NCBI GenBank assembly: GCA_002343335.1
Contig: DDSI01000056.1
Location: forward strand, 1-23,844
Length of the DNA stretch: 23,844 bases
Source: Bacteriovoracaceae bacterium UBA2394
Lineage (GTDB): Bacteria > Bdellovibrionota > UBA2394
Reading direction: 5' to 3'
This document shows positions 9,406 to 18,727 of the stretch, one piece after another. The position numbers and the translations under genes were made by a program. The notes under the pieces were generated by a model. It made no database searches. It was not told the origin of the DNA and saw only the letters and a list, made by a program, of their open reading frames with translations. The number at the start of each line of letters is the position of its first letter. Position 1 is the stretch's first letter.

Positions 9406-11455
9406 ATTTTTGAAGTTGTCGAAATACTTCTGAATCCACACCGCCATTTTGCGCAACAATGGCTTCAAAATCTCGAGAGTTAATGAAATTCAAGATTTGG
9501 TGTCGATCTCGGGCAGCCATTGAAGGCGGAAAGAACATCATGAATTCTGTTTCAAATTTCAAACGTCCGGAAGAATCACGCCCCAAAATTCTAGAATAAA
9601 CACCCATTCGAATACGATGCGCCCGATCCTTACCCTCCCATTGAGCTCGAATCGCCTTCAATCCCTCCTCCGCAAAATCTCGAATTCCCGCAATTTCAGA
9701 ATCCAGCACATTCCATTTCTTAAATTGATCAGCTCCACTTAAATAAGACGCTCTGAGGGCGGGCGTTAACTGCTTGATCACGCGCTTCCAAGCTTCTCTT
9801 GAAAGATTCGCTTCCGTCACAAGCTCGTCCCCTGAGATTCGAGCTTGAACTTCTTGGTCCACTCGGACATTTCCACTGGAAGATTCCTTCGCAACCACTG
9901 CAAGAGCGCGGCGTAGTCCTGCTAACATTCTTTGATAGGAACGACCGTAGCTCATGCCATAAAGAGAAGCGTATGTCTCAAGCGAGCCGACGGTATTTCC
10001 CAATGTGGAGACTCTGAAGGCTGACGCCGCCAGTTGAGCTTGAATCAGGTGAACATTGAATTCGCCGACACCTGCCATATCGAACGAAACTAAGTCAGCA
10101 TTTCCCATTTCTCTATTCGATTTTAACGCCAATAAATCCGACACATTGGTCAGATTTTTCTGAAGCTGATTGGCATGGACAAAGGGAGGTGAGAATTTTC
10201 CACTCCGCTGGAAATAATCCAAAAACTTCGCCAGTTCTAATTCAGAAATTTCGCCTTGAACGCCAACGCTCCTTAACAGGTTTTCAACATCGGCGAGGTC
10301 TTTCATATTTCTCAATTTCCCATTGAACTGTCGGGAAAGTACCTCCACATAAAAATCCGACATATCCATCCAATGGAGTACCTCATTTTGTTTTCGCGTA
10401 AATTTTACTTTTCGAAGGGGCCCATTTTTGGAAAAGGCTTTATCGCCTAACCGTTTTTTCAGAAATTCAGCAATTCCCGTACGAAGCTGTTCAATCGTGT
10501 GGAACTCGAGACTCAGGGTTTTACTGATTTTTTCATAGTTGACGACATTCTCGGTGGGTTGCGCCATCTGCGCGGCGATGAAAGCCGCATGTCTCTCAAA
10601 GCGTCTCGTCGCGGAAAGAGTTGCAGGCTCCAGGAAGCTGCGTTTGCTATAGGTAAGTACTCCGGCCGTTACCCAATGGTTCAAGAGATTCATTTTTGAT
10701 TTGTATTCGAAGACGGAAATGAAGCGAGCCTTTAAAAATATGTCGAAGCGCTTAAGCGCGTCTTTCAAAGCCGTTTCCATTCGAGCGACATCGAAATGGG
10801 TGTCGGCAAATTCAAAGGTCATGGTTTTATAATCTTGATCGCCCGCATGCGGACGCAGTCCCTGATGGATCATTTCTCCAAGCACCCGAACTTTTAGGAC
10901 GTTTAAGAGATAGTTGGTGTCCGACTCGTTCGTGAGCTTTCGCAATATGCTTTTAATGTAGTTGATATTGAGAACAACCAAATGTAATCGATCGCCTTCC
11001 GAAATGCTCGATTGTAAGCGAGTGTCTTCCACTCGGATGGGTCGGTGGTGCCAGCGGCGAGCATCCGAATTCAGTTGCATAAATGCACCGAGAATTCCGT
11101 CTGTCACGTCGATCGCCGATTTCAAAGGATTAGGAAAAGCTTCCTTCAACGCATTATTTTCGTAGGGGTTAACCCTCGTTTCGCTCTTAATCTCGATGGA
11201 GTTATCTGGAGTCGCCGTAGAAATGGCGATGTTATTCGTGATTTTATTTTTCGGATCTGAGGAATTGGCAGATTGATCTAAGGATGAAAACGAGCGTACG
11301 CCGCCTAAAACTTGGAGATGAATCCCGCAGCGAATTTGAAAAACGGAGTCTAGGGTTGCGGGCACGACCGCCTGCGGATCCGCAAGGACCTCTAGCGCGA
11401 CAAATGCCCCCAAGAGCGGAAGGGCAAGCCGACCATATCGTATTAAAGGTTTCAT
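9383..11455 (-). CDS. Large exported protein of unknown function
   Basis: 690 residues, not recognised. It begins with a typical signal peptide (MKPLIRYGRLALPLLGAFVALEVLA, with likely cleavage after VLA), so the mature protein should be periplasmic or surface-located. After a Ser/Asn-rich stretch (about 55-90) the sequence looks mostly alpha-helical with alternating basic and hydrophobic residues. I see no transmembrane helices later on, no repeats and no familiar catalytic motif. A single Cys lies in IRCGIHLQVLGG (about 42-53) shortly after the signal peptide. The start is 23 bp from the first possible start of the divergent gene at 11479. Its stop lies inside the end of murJ. Length, reading-frame integrity and signal peptide make it a real gene. 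Confidence 0.75.
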   Translation of the reverse strand: MKPLIRYGRLALPLLGAFVALEVLADPQAVVPATLDSVFQIRCGIHLQVLGGVRSFSSLDQSANSSDPKNKITNNIAISTATPDNSIEIKSETRVNPYENNALKEAFPNPLKSAIDVTDGILGAFMQLNSDARRWHHRPIRVEDTRLQSSISEGDRLHLVVLNINYIKSILRKLTNESDTNYLLNVLKVRVLGEMIHQGLRPHAGDQDYKTMTFEFADTHFDVARMETALKDALKRFDIFLKARFISVFEYKSKMNLLNHWVTAGVLTYSKRSFLEPATLSATRRFERHAAFIAAQMAQPTENVVNYEKISKTLSLEFHTIEQLRTGIAEFLKKRLGDKAFSKNGPLRKVKFTRKQNEVLHWMDMSDFYVEVLSRQFNGKLRNMKDLADVENLLRSVGVQGEISELELAKFLDYFQRSGKFSPPFVHANQLQKNLTNVSDLLALKSNREMGNADLVSFDMAGVGEFNVHLIQAQLAASAFRVSTLGNTVGSLETYASLYGMSYGRSYQRMLAGLRRALAVVAKESSSGNVRVDQEVQARISGDELVTEANLSREAWKRVIKQLTPALRASYLSGADQFKKWNVLDSEIAGIRDFAEEGLKAIRAQWEGKDRAHRIRMGVYSRILGRDSSGRLKFETEFMMFFPPSMAARDRHQILNFINSRDFEAIVAQNGGVDSEVFRQLQKSSAIAIE

Positions 11456-11478
11456 ACCCCTAAAATCCGCCCCTAAGC

Positions 11479-13284
11479 ATGCAAGGTCCGTGCCAACTAA
11501 AATGGCCCTTTAAAGGCGCCCCCAGAGGCCTTAGACTGTCAGAGATGGGGCGGTGGGCGTTATTTTTAATAGGATTCGTAGGAAGTCTGGGACTTTATGT
11601 CGCAGGGGCTGAAACACCCGCCGACGATCCTTTCGGACAACAAAATCTGCGAAATGAGTGGCATCGACTTCAGGGAGCGGACCTGGAGGTGTATTCCAAG
11701 TTTCAGCGAAAGAGTTTTTTGCGCGAAATTGCCGAAGATGAATGGATCAAAAGTTTCGATCGAGATTCTAAGGGCAGTTGGAAAACTTGGACGGCCAGTC
11801 ACGATCTCCCCCTCTCACTTTTTTACTGGCGAGCTCTTTTCGTCGATTCCTCGCTGCGAGCGGATCGATGGTTGAGTGCAATGGCCCACGCCTTTTCAAA
11901 CATGTGGAACTATCCAGTCCAAGGGATATCCTTCATTCTTCATTTCATTCCCGTGCTTTTTTTTCCCATTCTACTTTCCCTCATTCTTGTTCTTAGTCTT
12001 TATTTTTGGATCTGGGCCCCCGCAATCCTCCACGATTTACCATCATGGTTCCCCACAAGATCTCGCCTATTCTTATTCTCCCTATGGGCAGCGTCTCTCT
12101 TTTGGGTGGTGCAGTTTGGATGGTGGATAGGATTCGTGCATGCCTTACTTTGCGTCTGCATTATTTATTCTAGGCGTGCATTTCCCGCACTGGCTCTCGC
12201 TATCTTGAGCGCATTTCTACTGGCGTCGATGCCCGCCTTCGAGAGTCTTCGAGATGCGGCGGACTCTGCCATCGCTCTCGAAGCCTTAGAAAAGGGTCGC
12301 ACGCGATTGGAATATTCAGATGAGAGTCTCAATGCTCTGCCGATCGTAGGGAAAGTTCTGTGGTCCCAGTTGAACTCTGAAACTCAATCTGCACAGTACT
12401 GGTACACTCAACTTCTTGACTCGAAGGAGAAATCCATTTTGCAACTTCATTTTGAACTGGCAAATGGAAGGCCACCCTTAGAGGTCCGACGAGATTACGA
12501 GAAGCTTTTCGAGCGATTTCCTGGAGATCCTATTATTCAGTTCAATCTCATCCAACTTTTGGTTCAAACTCAAAATCTGGTTCGCGCGGATGAGCTTCGT
12601 TCGCAACTGGGCAATGAAACGTACCAAACGATCGCAAGACAAACTCAACAGCTCGGTGAACTCCCTTTGGCTTTTCCAAAACTCGAAGACAGTCAAACTA
12701 TGCTCATGAACGGGTGGGCCTCTCGCATCAAGAATCGCATCCAAACATGGAATTTGCATCCCTTCCGATTCTCGAGCGGTCTGTGGAGTTTTTTCTTGTG
12801 GCTTCTGCCATGGATTGTCATTTTGCTCGCGCTTTCGAAACGTGCGACTGCTTCAGGCGTATGCATTCAAACCAATGAGCCGACACTTCGTCCCAGCTCA
12901 GAATTTGCACCCCTTTATTTAGCTTCGACTCAGAATCGGGATTCCACCTCGACAGGTTCCATGAATTCACGACAACAAGTGGATAACTTGATTCGGCAGC
13001 ATCAGCGCAACCAACGAAATCGTTTATTGCTATGGCGATTCTTTATTTTCGATAGTCGTGCATTACTCCAAGATCAGCGCTGGATCATGACATGGTTAAA
13101 GACGAGTTTCCTGTTTGCTTTGCTCTGGTGGGCATTCCCGCTCTTTCTGAGATCCCGAATCATGGAGGCTATGCTCTGGGATTCTTATCGAATCTGGAGT
13201 CCAACTCGATTTTCCATCGGACTGCTCATTAGTTTCATGATTGTTTACATCCTTCAAATTTTCTGGACGAAACGAGGAACATAA
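11479..13284 (+). CDS. Multi-pass membrane protein with a TPR-like soluble segment
   Basis: 601 residues from ATG 11479. The more likely start is ATG 11545 (residue 23), because the signal/TM segment (GRWALFLIGFVGSLGLYVAG) begins there and it leaves room for a promoter beside the divergent gene. Layout: signal-like helix; extracytoplasmic segment rich in Trp (about 45-140); cluster of four or five TM helices (about 145-255); soluble helical segment (about 260-410) with TPR-like phrases (YEKLFERFPGDPIIQFNLIQLLVQTQNLVRADEL); then three more TM helices (about 430-450, 540-560, 575-595) with a Ser/Thr/Gln-rich loop between. No enzyme motif recognised. The stop overlaps the start of the next gene (TAATG), so they are coupled. 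Function unknown; likely a membrane scaffold acting with its neighbours. Confidence 0.75.
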   Translation: MQGPCQLKWPFKGAPRGLRLSEMGRWALFLIGFVGSLGLYVAGAETPADDPFGQQNLRNEWHRLQGADLEVYSKFQRKSFLREIAEDEWIKSFDRDSKGSWKTWTASHDLPLSLFYWRALFVDSSLRADRWLSAMAHAFSNMWNYPVQGISFILHFIPVLFFPILLSLILVLSLYFWIWAPAILHDLPSWFPTRSRLFLFSLWAASLFWVVQFGWWIGFVHALLCVCIIYSRRAFPALALAILSAFLLASMPAFESLRDAADSAIALEALEKGRTRLEYSDESLNALPIVGKVLWSQLNSETQSAQYWYTQLLDSKEKSILQLHFELANGRPPLEVRRDYEKLFERFPGDPIIQFNLIQLLVQTQNLVRADELRSQLGNETYQTIARQTQQLGELPLAFPKLEDSQTMLMNGWASRIKNRIQTWNLHPFRFSSGLWSFFLWLLPWIVILLALSKRATASGVCIQTNEPTLRPSSEFAPLYLASTQNRDSTSTGSMNSRQQVDNLIRQHQRNQRNRLLLWRFFIFDSRALLQDQRWIMTWLKTSFLFALLWWAFPLFLRSRIMEAMLWDSYRIWSPTRFSIGLLISFMIVYILQIFWTKRGT

Positions 13285-14369
13285 TGAAGGTTCTAATCGA
13301 TTTTTTTTCCAAACTTGAAAAAGAATCTTGGTCCGGAGAAGTAGACGTCACCTCCAGTCAAGGCCATGCGACGATCGTCATTAAGGAAGGCCAGTTCTTA
13401 ATGGCCCATCGACCTCTCGATCGTATTATTGAACGATTTGAAAAAATTCCATGGATGAAAATGCCACCGCGGGAACGCCTTCAACATTTCAAAAGTTGGG
13501 AGGGTTTGCTCAGCGAAGTAATCGCATCCAATCAAGAGTCCTACTTACGCATGATTCAACATGTAAAATTGGATCGTCTTGAATTATTTTATCGCATCTT
13601 TTTTTGGACGAATGTCGAAATGACTCCGCGAGCCTATGACGTTCAAATGCCTGATCCCACCACCTACGGTTTTCTTTCGCTGAAGCGCATCTCGAATTTA
13701 TTGAAGGAAGCTAAACGTCGTCTCGAAGAGTGGCCTAAGATTCAGGAAAAAATTGGTTCCTCTCGAAGAATCTTTATCTCGCAAGTTCAACTCCCTCCGC
13801 AAAGCCTGAAGGAGATGGACGAAATTGATCGCTCGATAGAAGAATTTAAAGATAAAACGACGAGCAGCTTAAGCCTACGGTCCTTGCCCTATACGCTTGA
13901 GCAAATGGAGATTTTAAAACTCTGCGACGGCAGAAATTCCGTCCAAGACATCATTCGCGCTTCGGTCGATGGCGAATTTCTAACATTGCGAAGAATGGTT
14001 GATCTTTGGCGCTCCGGAGCCATTCGCCCCAAGGACGATGAGATTGCAGATACCGCATTCAAAGTTTCATGGCCCATGTTTCGTTTCAGAGATTTCATTT
14101 GGGCGACTAGCATTGCGGGCATCGCGTTTTCCCTGGCACTTCTCACGAAGAATTCGGTTCCCCAAACCGTGGATAGGCCCCATGCCTGGGAGGTCACTCA
14201 GATGCATCAAGCCTTAAATCTCTATCGCAAGTCGCACGGCAGCTATCCACTCTCTTTGACGGAAGTGGCAAAATCGAAAGTCGTAACATCTCCGATGCGA
14301 TGGGATGTCTTTCGCTATGCGCTGATCCAACCTCAAATTTATGAATTACGCGAAAAGTCAGGACCTTGA
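13284..14369 (+). CDS. DUF4388/PATAN-like protein with TM helix and pseudopilin-like tail
   Basis: 361 residues. The N-terminus (LIDFFSKLEKESWSGEVDV, then HATIVIKEGQFLMAHRPL) resembles the DUF4388/PATAN fold, in which a small beta sheet with 'G..i.f.dG.i..A' is followed by helices; this fold is frequent in signalling proteins of Myxococcota and Bdellovibrionota. A winged-helix-like section follows (about 205-250: EILKLCDGRNSVQDIIRAS). One transmembrane helix sits at about 268-285. The last 55 residues, WEVTQMHQALNLYRKSHGSYPLSLTEVA and the following bases, resemble the C-terminal part of type II secretion pseudopilins of the GspG type ('AL..Y....G.YP..l..L'). The orientation suggests a cytosolic sensor domain joined to a periplasmic tail. 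Overlaps the previous stop codon; 30 bp before pgpH. Domain calls are by eye. Confidence 0.7.
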   Translation: MKVLIDFFSKLEKESWSGEVDVTSSQGHATIVIKEGQFLMAHRPLDRIIERFEKIPWMKMPPRERLQHFKSWEGLLSEVIASNQESYLRMIQHVKLDRLELFYRIFFWTNVEMTPRAYDVQMPDPTTYGFLSLKRISNLLKEAKRRLEEWPKIQEKIGSSRRIFISQVQLPPQSLKEMDEIDRSIEEFKDKTTSSLSLRSLPYTLEQMEILKLCDGRNSVQDIIRASVDGEFLTLRRMVDLWRSGAIRPKDDEIADTAFKVSWPMFRFRDFIWATSIAGIAFSLALLTKNSVPQTVDRPHAWEVTQMHQALNLYRKSHGSYPLSLTEVAKSKVVTSPMRWDVFRYALIQPQIYELREKSGP

Positions 14370-14399
14370 GTCACGCAGCTCGTGATATTATAGGGACAT

Positions 14400-16673
14400 A
14401 TGTGGCAAAGTTTTGAGGATCGTTGGCACGATGCAGCCGATTGGCTGGCAAGTCGCTGGAAAACCCTCCTGACCCTCACCAGTGTTTCTCTTTTAAGCTC
14501 TGCCATCACCCTCAATCCATTTCATGCCCCTGTTCCCTATTATGAAACCGGACAAGTCGCTCGAGAAAATGTTCGAGCCCTTCAAACCATTCGAGCGATC
14601 GATGAAGAATTTACGGCTCAGCGAAGAGCGGCCGCGGCAGAGCAGTTGCTCGATCTTTACGATTTGGACCCTCAATCCAAACAAATCGATCTCGAATCTA
14701 TTCTGAAAGGGTTTAAGCTCCTGGAAGCTCAGAATCCGTTTGCGATGGAGAAATTCCGTCGAACGTTTGAAACTACTCTTGGCGCTCCCCTAAGCGAAGA
14801 GGAATGGGATTCCCTCAAACGACCTGCCAATCAACGAAAAATTCGGCTGGCACTCGATAAAGTTTACCGAAGTTTAAATGAATTTTGGATTATCGATGAA
14901 TCCACGATCCCACAGAGCCCTGAGATTCTTATTCGCGACATTCGTTCAGGAGAAGAAAGTCGCGTTCCTAAACGACAGTATCAAAAGAAAATTTTGACGA
15001 TCCGAGAGATTCGAAATCTATTGAACAATCCTAAGGAGTGGAAGGGGTTCGATGCTCTCAAACTTTCACCACGGCTGAAGGAACATATTGTTTCATTGGT
15101 ATTGAAGCTTGTGGATGCTGACCTAGTCTTTAACCGAGTTGAAACGGAAGAACGGCGCTCCGAAGCAATGAACCTCATCGAACCTGTTTGGATCGAGATC
15201 GCTCAAGGCGAAATTATCGTCCGAGAAGGCGAGCGAGTGAACCGAGAAGCTTCCATTCTTTTGAAAGCAATGCGAAAGTCTCAAGTTCGGGAAACAAACT
15301 TTGCCTCCGTCATTTGGTTTAGCGTCATCTTAGCTCTCCTCATCGTCACTTTTTACAATGTAGGGCGAAGGAATTTCAGAAAGTTCAAGCTCACCCAGCG
15401 TGATCAAATGGTGATGGGCGGATTTCTCGTAGCTTCGCTTGCGCTTCTCTCAAGTCTTTTCCATTTATTTTCCGCTGCTGAGTCGCAATCCCCAATTGGC
15501 TCAACGTTTTTATATTTGCTGCCGCTCGCCTTTCCGGCCATGACACTGCGGCTTTTCACCAGCATGGAGATCACGATGTTCTTTTCGATGTTGCTCGCAA
15601 TGGCCGTCGCCTGGATGACGAGAGTTCCTTATTTCGCTCTCATCACCGTCTCCGTCTCACTGGTCGGGGCTGCACGCATGCGGCACATCTCTCAACGTGT
15701 CGATGTAATCAAAGCGGGATTAGTGGTGGGTTTGTTACAGGCCGCGTTGGTTGCTCTCGGAGTGTGGATGGAAGCGCTCGATATCTCCGCAGTCATGATG
15801 CATCTTGGCGTCTCGCTTCTCTTCGCTCTGCTTTCCGGTTTGTTTTGCGCGGGACTTATCCTGGCTGCACAGCCCGTCATTGAATATCTTGGCTACACTA
15901 CCGATTTGCGCCTGATGGAATTGTCATCCACCAATCACCCTCTTCTGAAAGAAATGATTATCAAAGCGCCCGGAACCTACTTTCATTCCTTCACAGTGAG
16001 TCAGTTGGCCGAAAAGGCTGCCGAAGCCATTCATGGCAATGCGCTGTTCGCAAGGGTGGCTGCGCTTTATCACGACATTGGAAAGACAAAGAAGCCCCAC
16101 TACTTCATCGAAAATATTAAGGGTGAAAATAAGCACGATAAGCTCGTGCCTACGATGTCCGCTCTCATCATTTCAAATCACGTGAAGGATGGGATTGAGC
16201 TCGCGTATGAGCACAAGCTGCCTCAAAGTATCGTGGAAATTATACCGCAGCATCATGGCACCGCATTGATTTCCTATTTTTACGATAAAGCGAAGAAACA
16301 AGCTGGTGAAGGCGAAGAAATTGACGAGCACGATTTTCGCTATCCTGGACCGAAACCGCAGACCCGAGAAGGGGCGATCATTTTGTTAGCGGATGCCGTC
16401 GAAGCAACCGCGAAGGCCCTTCCAAATCGTTCGGCTGATCAATTGCGGCAAATGATTCATGCCACCATTCAGCGATTCTTTCTCGATGGCCAATTGGATG
16501 AATGCGATATGAGCTTGAAAGACCTTACGGGCATTGGAAATGCCTTCCTCCAAGTTCTGCAGGGAGTGTATCATCAACGAATTGACTACCCGCACCTCAA
16601 GAAACCAGCGGAAGAAGCGACTGAGCGCATCTCGTTCGTCGACTCAAAGTCGCGAAACCCTGGATCGACTTAA
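14400..16673 (+). CDS. pgpH: 7TMR-HD phosphohydrolase, PgpH-type (probable c-di-AMP phosphodiesterase)
   Basis: 757 residues with the full architecture of the PgpH/YqfF family: TM1 (about 20-40), a large extracytoplasmic 7TMR-HDED domain (about 45-300), seven transmembrane helices (about 302-500), and a cytosolic HD domain. The metal ligands are intact: His529 (GTYFHS), His558-Asp559 in the HDIG motif, and QHHGT further on. In Listeria PgpH this domain hydrolyses cyclic di-AMP to pApA; the activity here is inferred from family. AGGGAC before ATG 14400 supports the start. It stands directly upstream of ybeY, as in Bacillus and many other bacteria, which supports the family call. Membership of the same gene train as the PATAN-like and TPR-like membrane genes suggests they signal together, but this is inference. 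Confidence 0.88.
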   Translation: MWQSFEDRWHDAADWLASRWKTLLTLTSVSLLSSAITLNPFHAPVPYYETGQVARENVRALQTIRAIDEEFTAQRRAAAAEQLLDLYDLDPQSKQIDLESILKGFKLLEAQNPFAMEKFRRTFETTLGAPLSEEEWDSLKRPANQRKIRLALDKVYRSLNEFWIIDESTIPQSPEILIRDIRSGEESRVPKRQYQKKILTIREIRNLLNNPKEWKGFDALKLSPRLKEHIVSLVLKLVDADLVFNRVETEERRSEAMNLIEPVWIEIAQGEIIVREGERVNREASILLKAMRKSQVRETNFASVIWFSVILALLIVTFYNVGRRNFRKFKLTQRDQMVMGGFLVASLALLSSLFHLFSAAESQSPIGSTFLYLLPLAFPAMTLRLFTSMEITMFFSMLLAMAVAWMTRVPYFALITVSVSLVGAARMRHISQRVDVIKAGLVVGLLQAALVALGVWMEALDISAVMMHLGVSLLFALLSGLFCAGLILAAQPVIEYLGYTTDLRLMELSSTNHPLLKEMIIKAPGTYFHSFTVSQLAEKAAEAIHGNALFARVAALYHDIGKTKKPHYFIENIKGENKHDKLVPTMSALIISNHVKDGIELAYEHKLPQSIVEIIPQHHGTALISYFYDKAKKQAGEGEEIDEHDFRYPGPKPQTREGAIILLADAVEATAKALPNRSADQLRQMIHATIQRFFLDGQLDECDMSLKDLTGIGNAFLQVLQGVYHQRIDYPHLKKPAEEATERISFVDSKSRNPGST

Positions 16674-17115
16674 TCCACGAGATCCACCTCGACTTTATCT
16701 TCGGGCAGAGAAGCAAGTTTCTAAAGCCAAGTACTCGGAGCGGGAGCTTCGACTCCTTTGGCATCGCATTCAAATGGTTCAGAGAAAATATAAACTCTCC
16801 GTAGAACTGGAACTCGTAGGCAATTCCACCATGCGAAAGTTAAACAAACTTTATCGCGGGAAGGATAAGCCCACCGACGTCCTTAGCTTTCCAGCCTCTT
16901 CCTTCTACTCTTCGGTCTTCCTGGGAAGTATCGTGATTGATGTGGCCACCGCGCGACTCCAAGCGAAAGAGTATGCGCACAGCATCTCCCGAGAGATTAG
17001 CGAACTCTTCATTCACGGGATGCTGCACCTTCTCGGCTACGATCATGAAAAGCCAAATGAAGCAGCCGTCATGAAGCGCTTGGAACTTCGCTTCCAGCGC
17101 GATATCTCCTGTTGA
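16534..17115 (+). CDS. ybeY: Endoribonuclease YbeY (16S rRNA maturation)
   Basis: Zinc-dependent endoribonuclease involved in 16S rRNA 3'-end processing and 70S ribosome quality control. The motif HGMLHLLGYDH (three zinc-binding His in H-x3-H-x5-H) is intact, as is the family segment MRKLNKLYRGKDKPTDVLSFP. From ATG 16534 the protein has 193 residues, more than the typical 150 or so, and it would overlap pgpH by 140 bp. The first 45 residues are Ser/Arg/Thr-rich and not YbeY-like, so the real start is probably downstream. No ATG, GTG or well-placed TTG is available between 16585 and the conserved region; CTG 16621 (behind CGGAAGAAG) or CTG 16660 are possible. The stop is 19 bp before lnt. Confidence 0.9.
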   Translation: MEMPSSKFCRECIINELTTRTSRNQRKKRLSASRSSTQSRETLDRLNPRDPPRLYLRAEKQVSKAKYSERELRLLWHRIQMVQRKYKLSVELELVGNSTMRKLNKLYRGKDKPTDVLSFPASSFYSSVFLGSIVIDVATARLQAKEYAHSISREISELFIHGMLHLLGYDHEKPNEAAVMKRLELRFQRDISC

Positions 17116-17134
17116 CCTTGTCGCTCCAGCAAGG

Positions 17135-18727
17135 ATGATGGATGGCATGCTTTGGGCTCTCATCCGCTTAGTTATCTTGGCTCTCGCGGGATCGCTTATC
17201 GCTTTGGCTCATCCCTTCCGATGGAATGATTTTCAGTATGATCCTAAGTGGTGGGGCTGGGTTCTCGCCACGCTTGGGCTCATGGTCTTCATGTTCCTCA
17301 GTTTGCAGTCACCCAAAAAATGGGTGCGATTCTTGTTAGGCTTTTGGGCGGGCCTATTTTTCTACGGCATCACATTCTACTGGATTACGATCGCCATGAA
17401 TTTGCATGGAGAGATCGCCTGGTCGATTTCGTTTTTTGCTCTGTTTATGTTGGGCGGCTATTGCTCTTTGTTCTGGGGTACATGGGCTGCCATCATCGGA
17501 AGCAATTGGGTCCAACTTCAATACCCGATGGGTCGTGTGATTTCTTACGGCTGTTTGTGGGCAGGTCTCGAAGCAATTCGACAGTATTTATTTTCAGGAT
17601 TTCACTGGGGAGAAATTGGATTTTCATTTTTCAATGTCCCCTTCATGGCGCAAACGGCACAGATCTGGGGCGTTCAGGGACTTACCTTTTTCTGGGTCTT
17701 CGTGGCTGCCCTCATTCTTCATACGGATCACCTTTACAGGTCGCGTACGCAAACTCGCCTGGCTTGTCTGAGCTTGGCGCTCATCGCAGCGATATTTTTC
17801 GTCAGTTATTATGAAGCGAGTAAACGCTCAGCCCCTGAAGGATTAGAGTCGACCAAGATCGCGATTGTTCAACCCAACATTGATCAGCAAATTAAGTGGG
17901 ATCCCGCGGAAGCAGAAAATCATCTAAAAAAACTAATCGAACTCACCCGCGAGGCAGAGCGAGGAAAACCTCAACTCGTCGTCTGGCCTGAAACTTCCTT
18001 TCCATTTTTAGTGTCTGCTGCTCAAAAGCAGCTGCCGCTCAAAGCCGAGATCCCCCTCATGATGGGCGCGGTCGTTCGAGACAATCACGTGAATCGAAAT
18101 TCAGCCCTCATGGTCGTGCAGGATCAAGTGCAAGAACGCTTTGATAAACAGCACCTCGTCCCCTTTGGTGAATATGTTCCTCTTCAGGATTGGCTACCGT
18201 TTGGAAAGCTCGTCGCTAACGCCGGGGATTTCATGCCCGGCAGCACCGATCAGAAGCCTATTCAACCTCCTGGATCAAACCTCAGGCTAGGAGGATTGAT
18301 TTGCTATGAGGATATTTTCTCAGCCAATTCCGTACGTCACGCCCGACATGGGGCTAATGTATTGGTAAATTTGACGAACGATGCATGGTACGGAAAGACC
18401 TCAGCTCAGCGTCAACACTTCGCCATGGCCACGATGCAAAGCTATCAAACCTATTTGCCCATGATTCGCGCGACGAACAACGGTCTAAGCGGCGTGATCA
18501 GCCCATGGGATGGAATTCGCACGGAAGAAAATTTTGTAGAAAAAGTTTTCGTAGAAGAAGTTCGCATTCCTAAAAAGGAGAGACTCACCTTCTTTGCTTG
18601 GACTTTTCCGCTAATGCTATGGATTTGGTGGCCGCTTTTTGTTATGAGCATTTTATGGAAAGATCCGACACAAACTCCCAGTCTGAGAAGATACCCGACA
18701 AAAAGAATCTTCTTTCCCAAATTGTAG
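17135..18727 (+). CDS. lnt: Apolipoprotein N-acyltransferase
   Basis: Adds the third acyl chain to the N-terminal Cys of lipoproteins at the outer face of the inner membrane, needed for transport to the outer membrane. 530 residues: about six to seven N-terminal transmembrane helices (about 5-215), a nitrilase-like periplasmic domain, and a C-terminal membrane helix (about 490-510). The catalytic triad is visible: Glu286 (VVWPETSFP), Lys338 (FDKQHLVPFGEYVP) and Cys390 (LICYEDIF), equivalent to Glu267, Lys335 and Cys387 in E. coli. Start is one of a cluster of in-frame ATGs (17135, 17138, 17147) behind AAGGA; 17147 has conventional spacing. The 3' end overlaps the prfB start by 73 bp. Confirms a lipoprotein-bearing outer membrane. 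Confidence 0.96.
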   Translation: MMDGMLWALIRLVILALAGSLIALAHPFRWNDFQYDPKWWGWVLATLGLMVFMFLSLQSPKKWVRFLLGFWAGLFFYGITFYWITIAMNLHGEIAWSISFFALFMLGGYCSLFWGTWAAIIGSNWVQLQYPMGRVISYGCLWAGLEAIRQYLFSGFHWGEIGFSFFNVPFMAQTAQIWGVQGLTFFWVFVAALILHTDHLYRSRTQTRLACLSLALIAAIFFVSYYEASKRSAPEGLESTKIAIVQPNIDQQIKWDPAEAENHLKKLIELTREAERGKPQLVVWPETSFPFLVSAAQKQLPLKAEIPLMMGAVVRDNHVNRNSALMVVQDQVQERFDKQHLVPFGEYVPLQDWLPFGKLVANAGDFMPGSTDQKPIQPPGSNLRLGGLICYEDIFSANSVRHARHGANVLVNLTNDAWYGKTSAQRQHFAMATMQSYQTYLPMIRATNNGLSGVISPWDGIRTEENFVEKVFVEEVRIPKKERLTFFAWTFPLMLWIWWPLFVMSILWKDPTQTPSLRRYPTKRIFFPKL

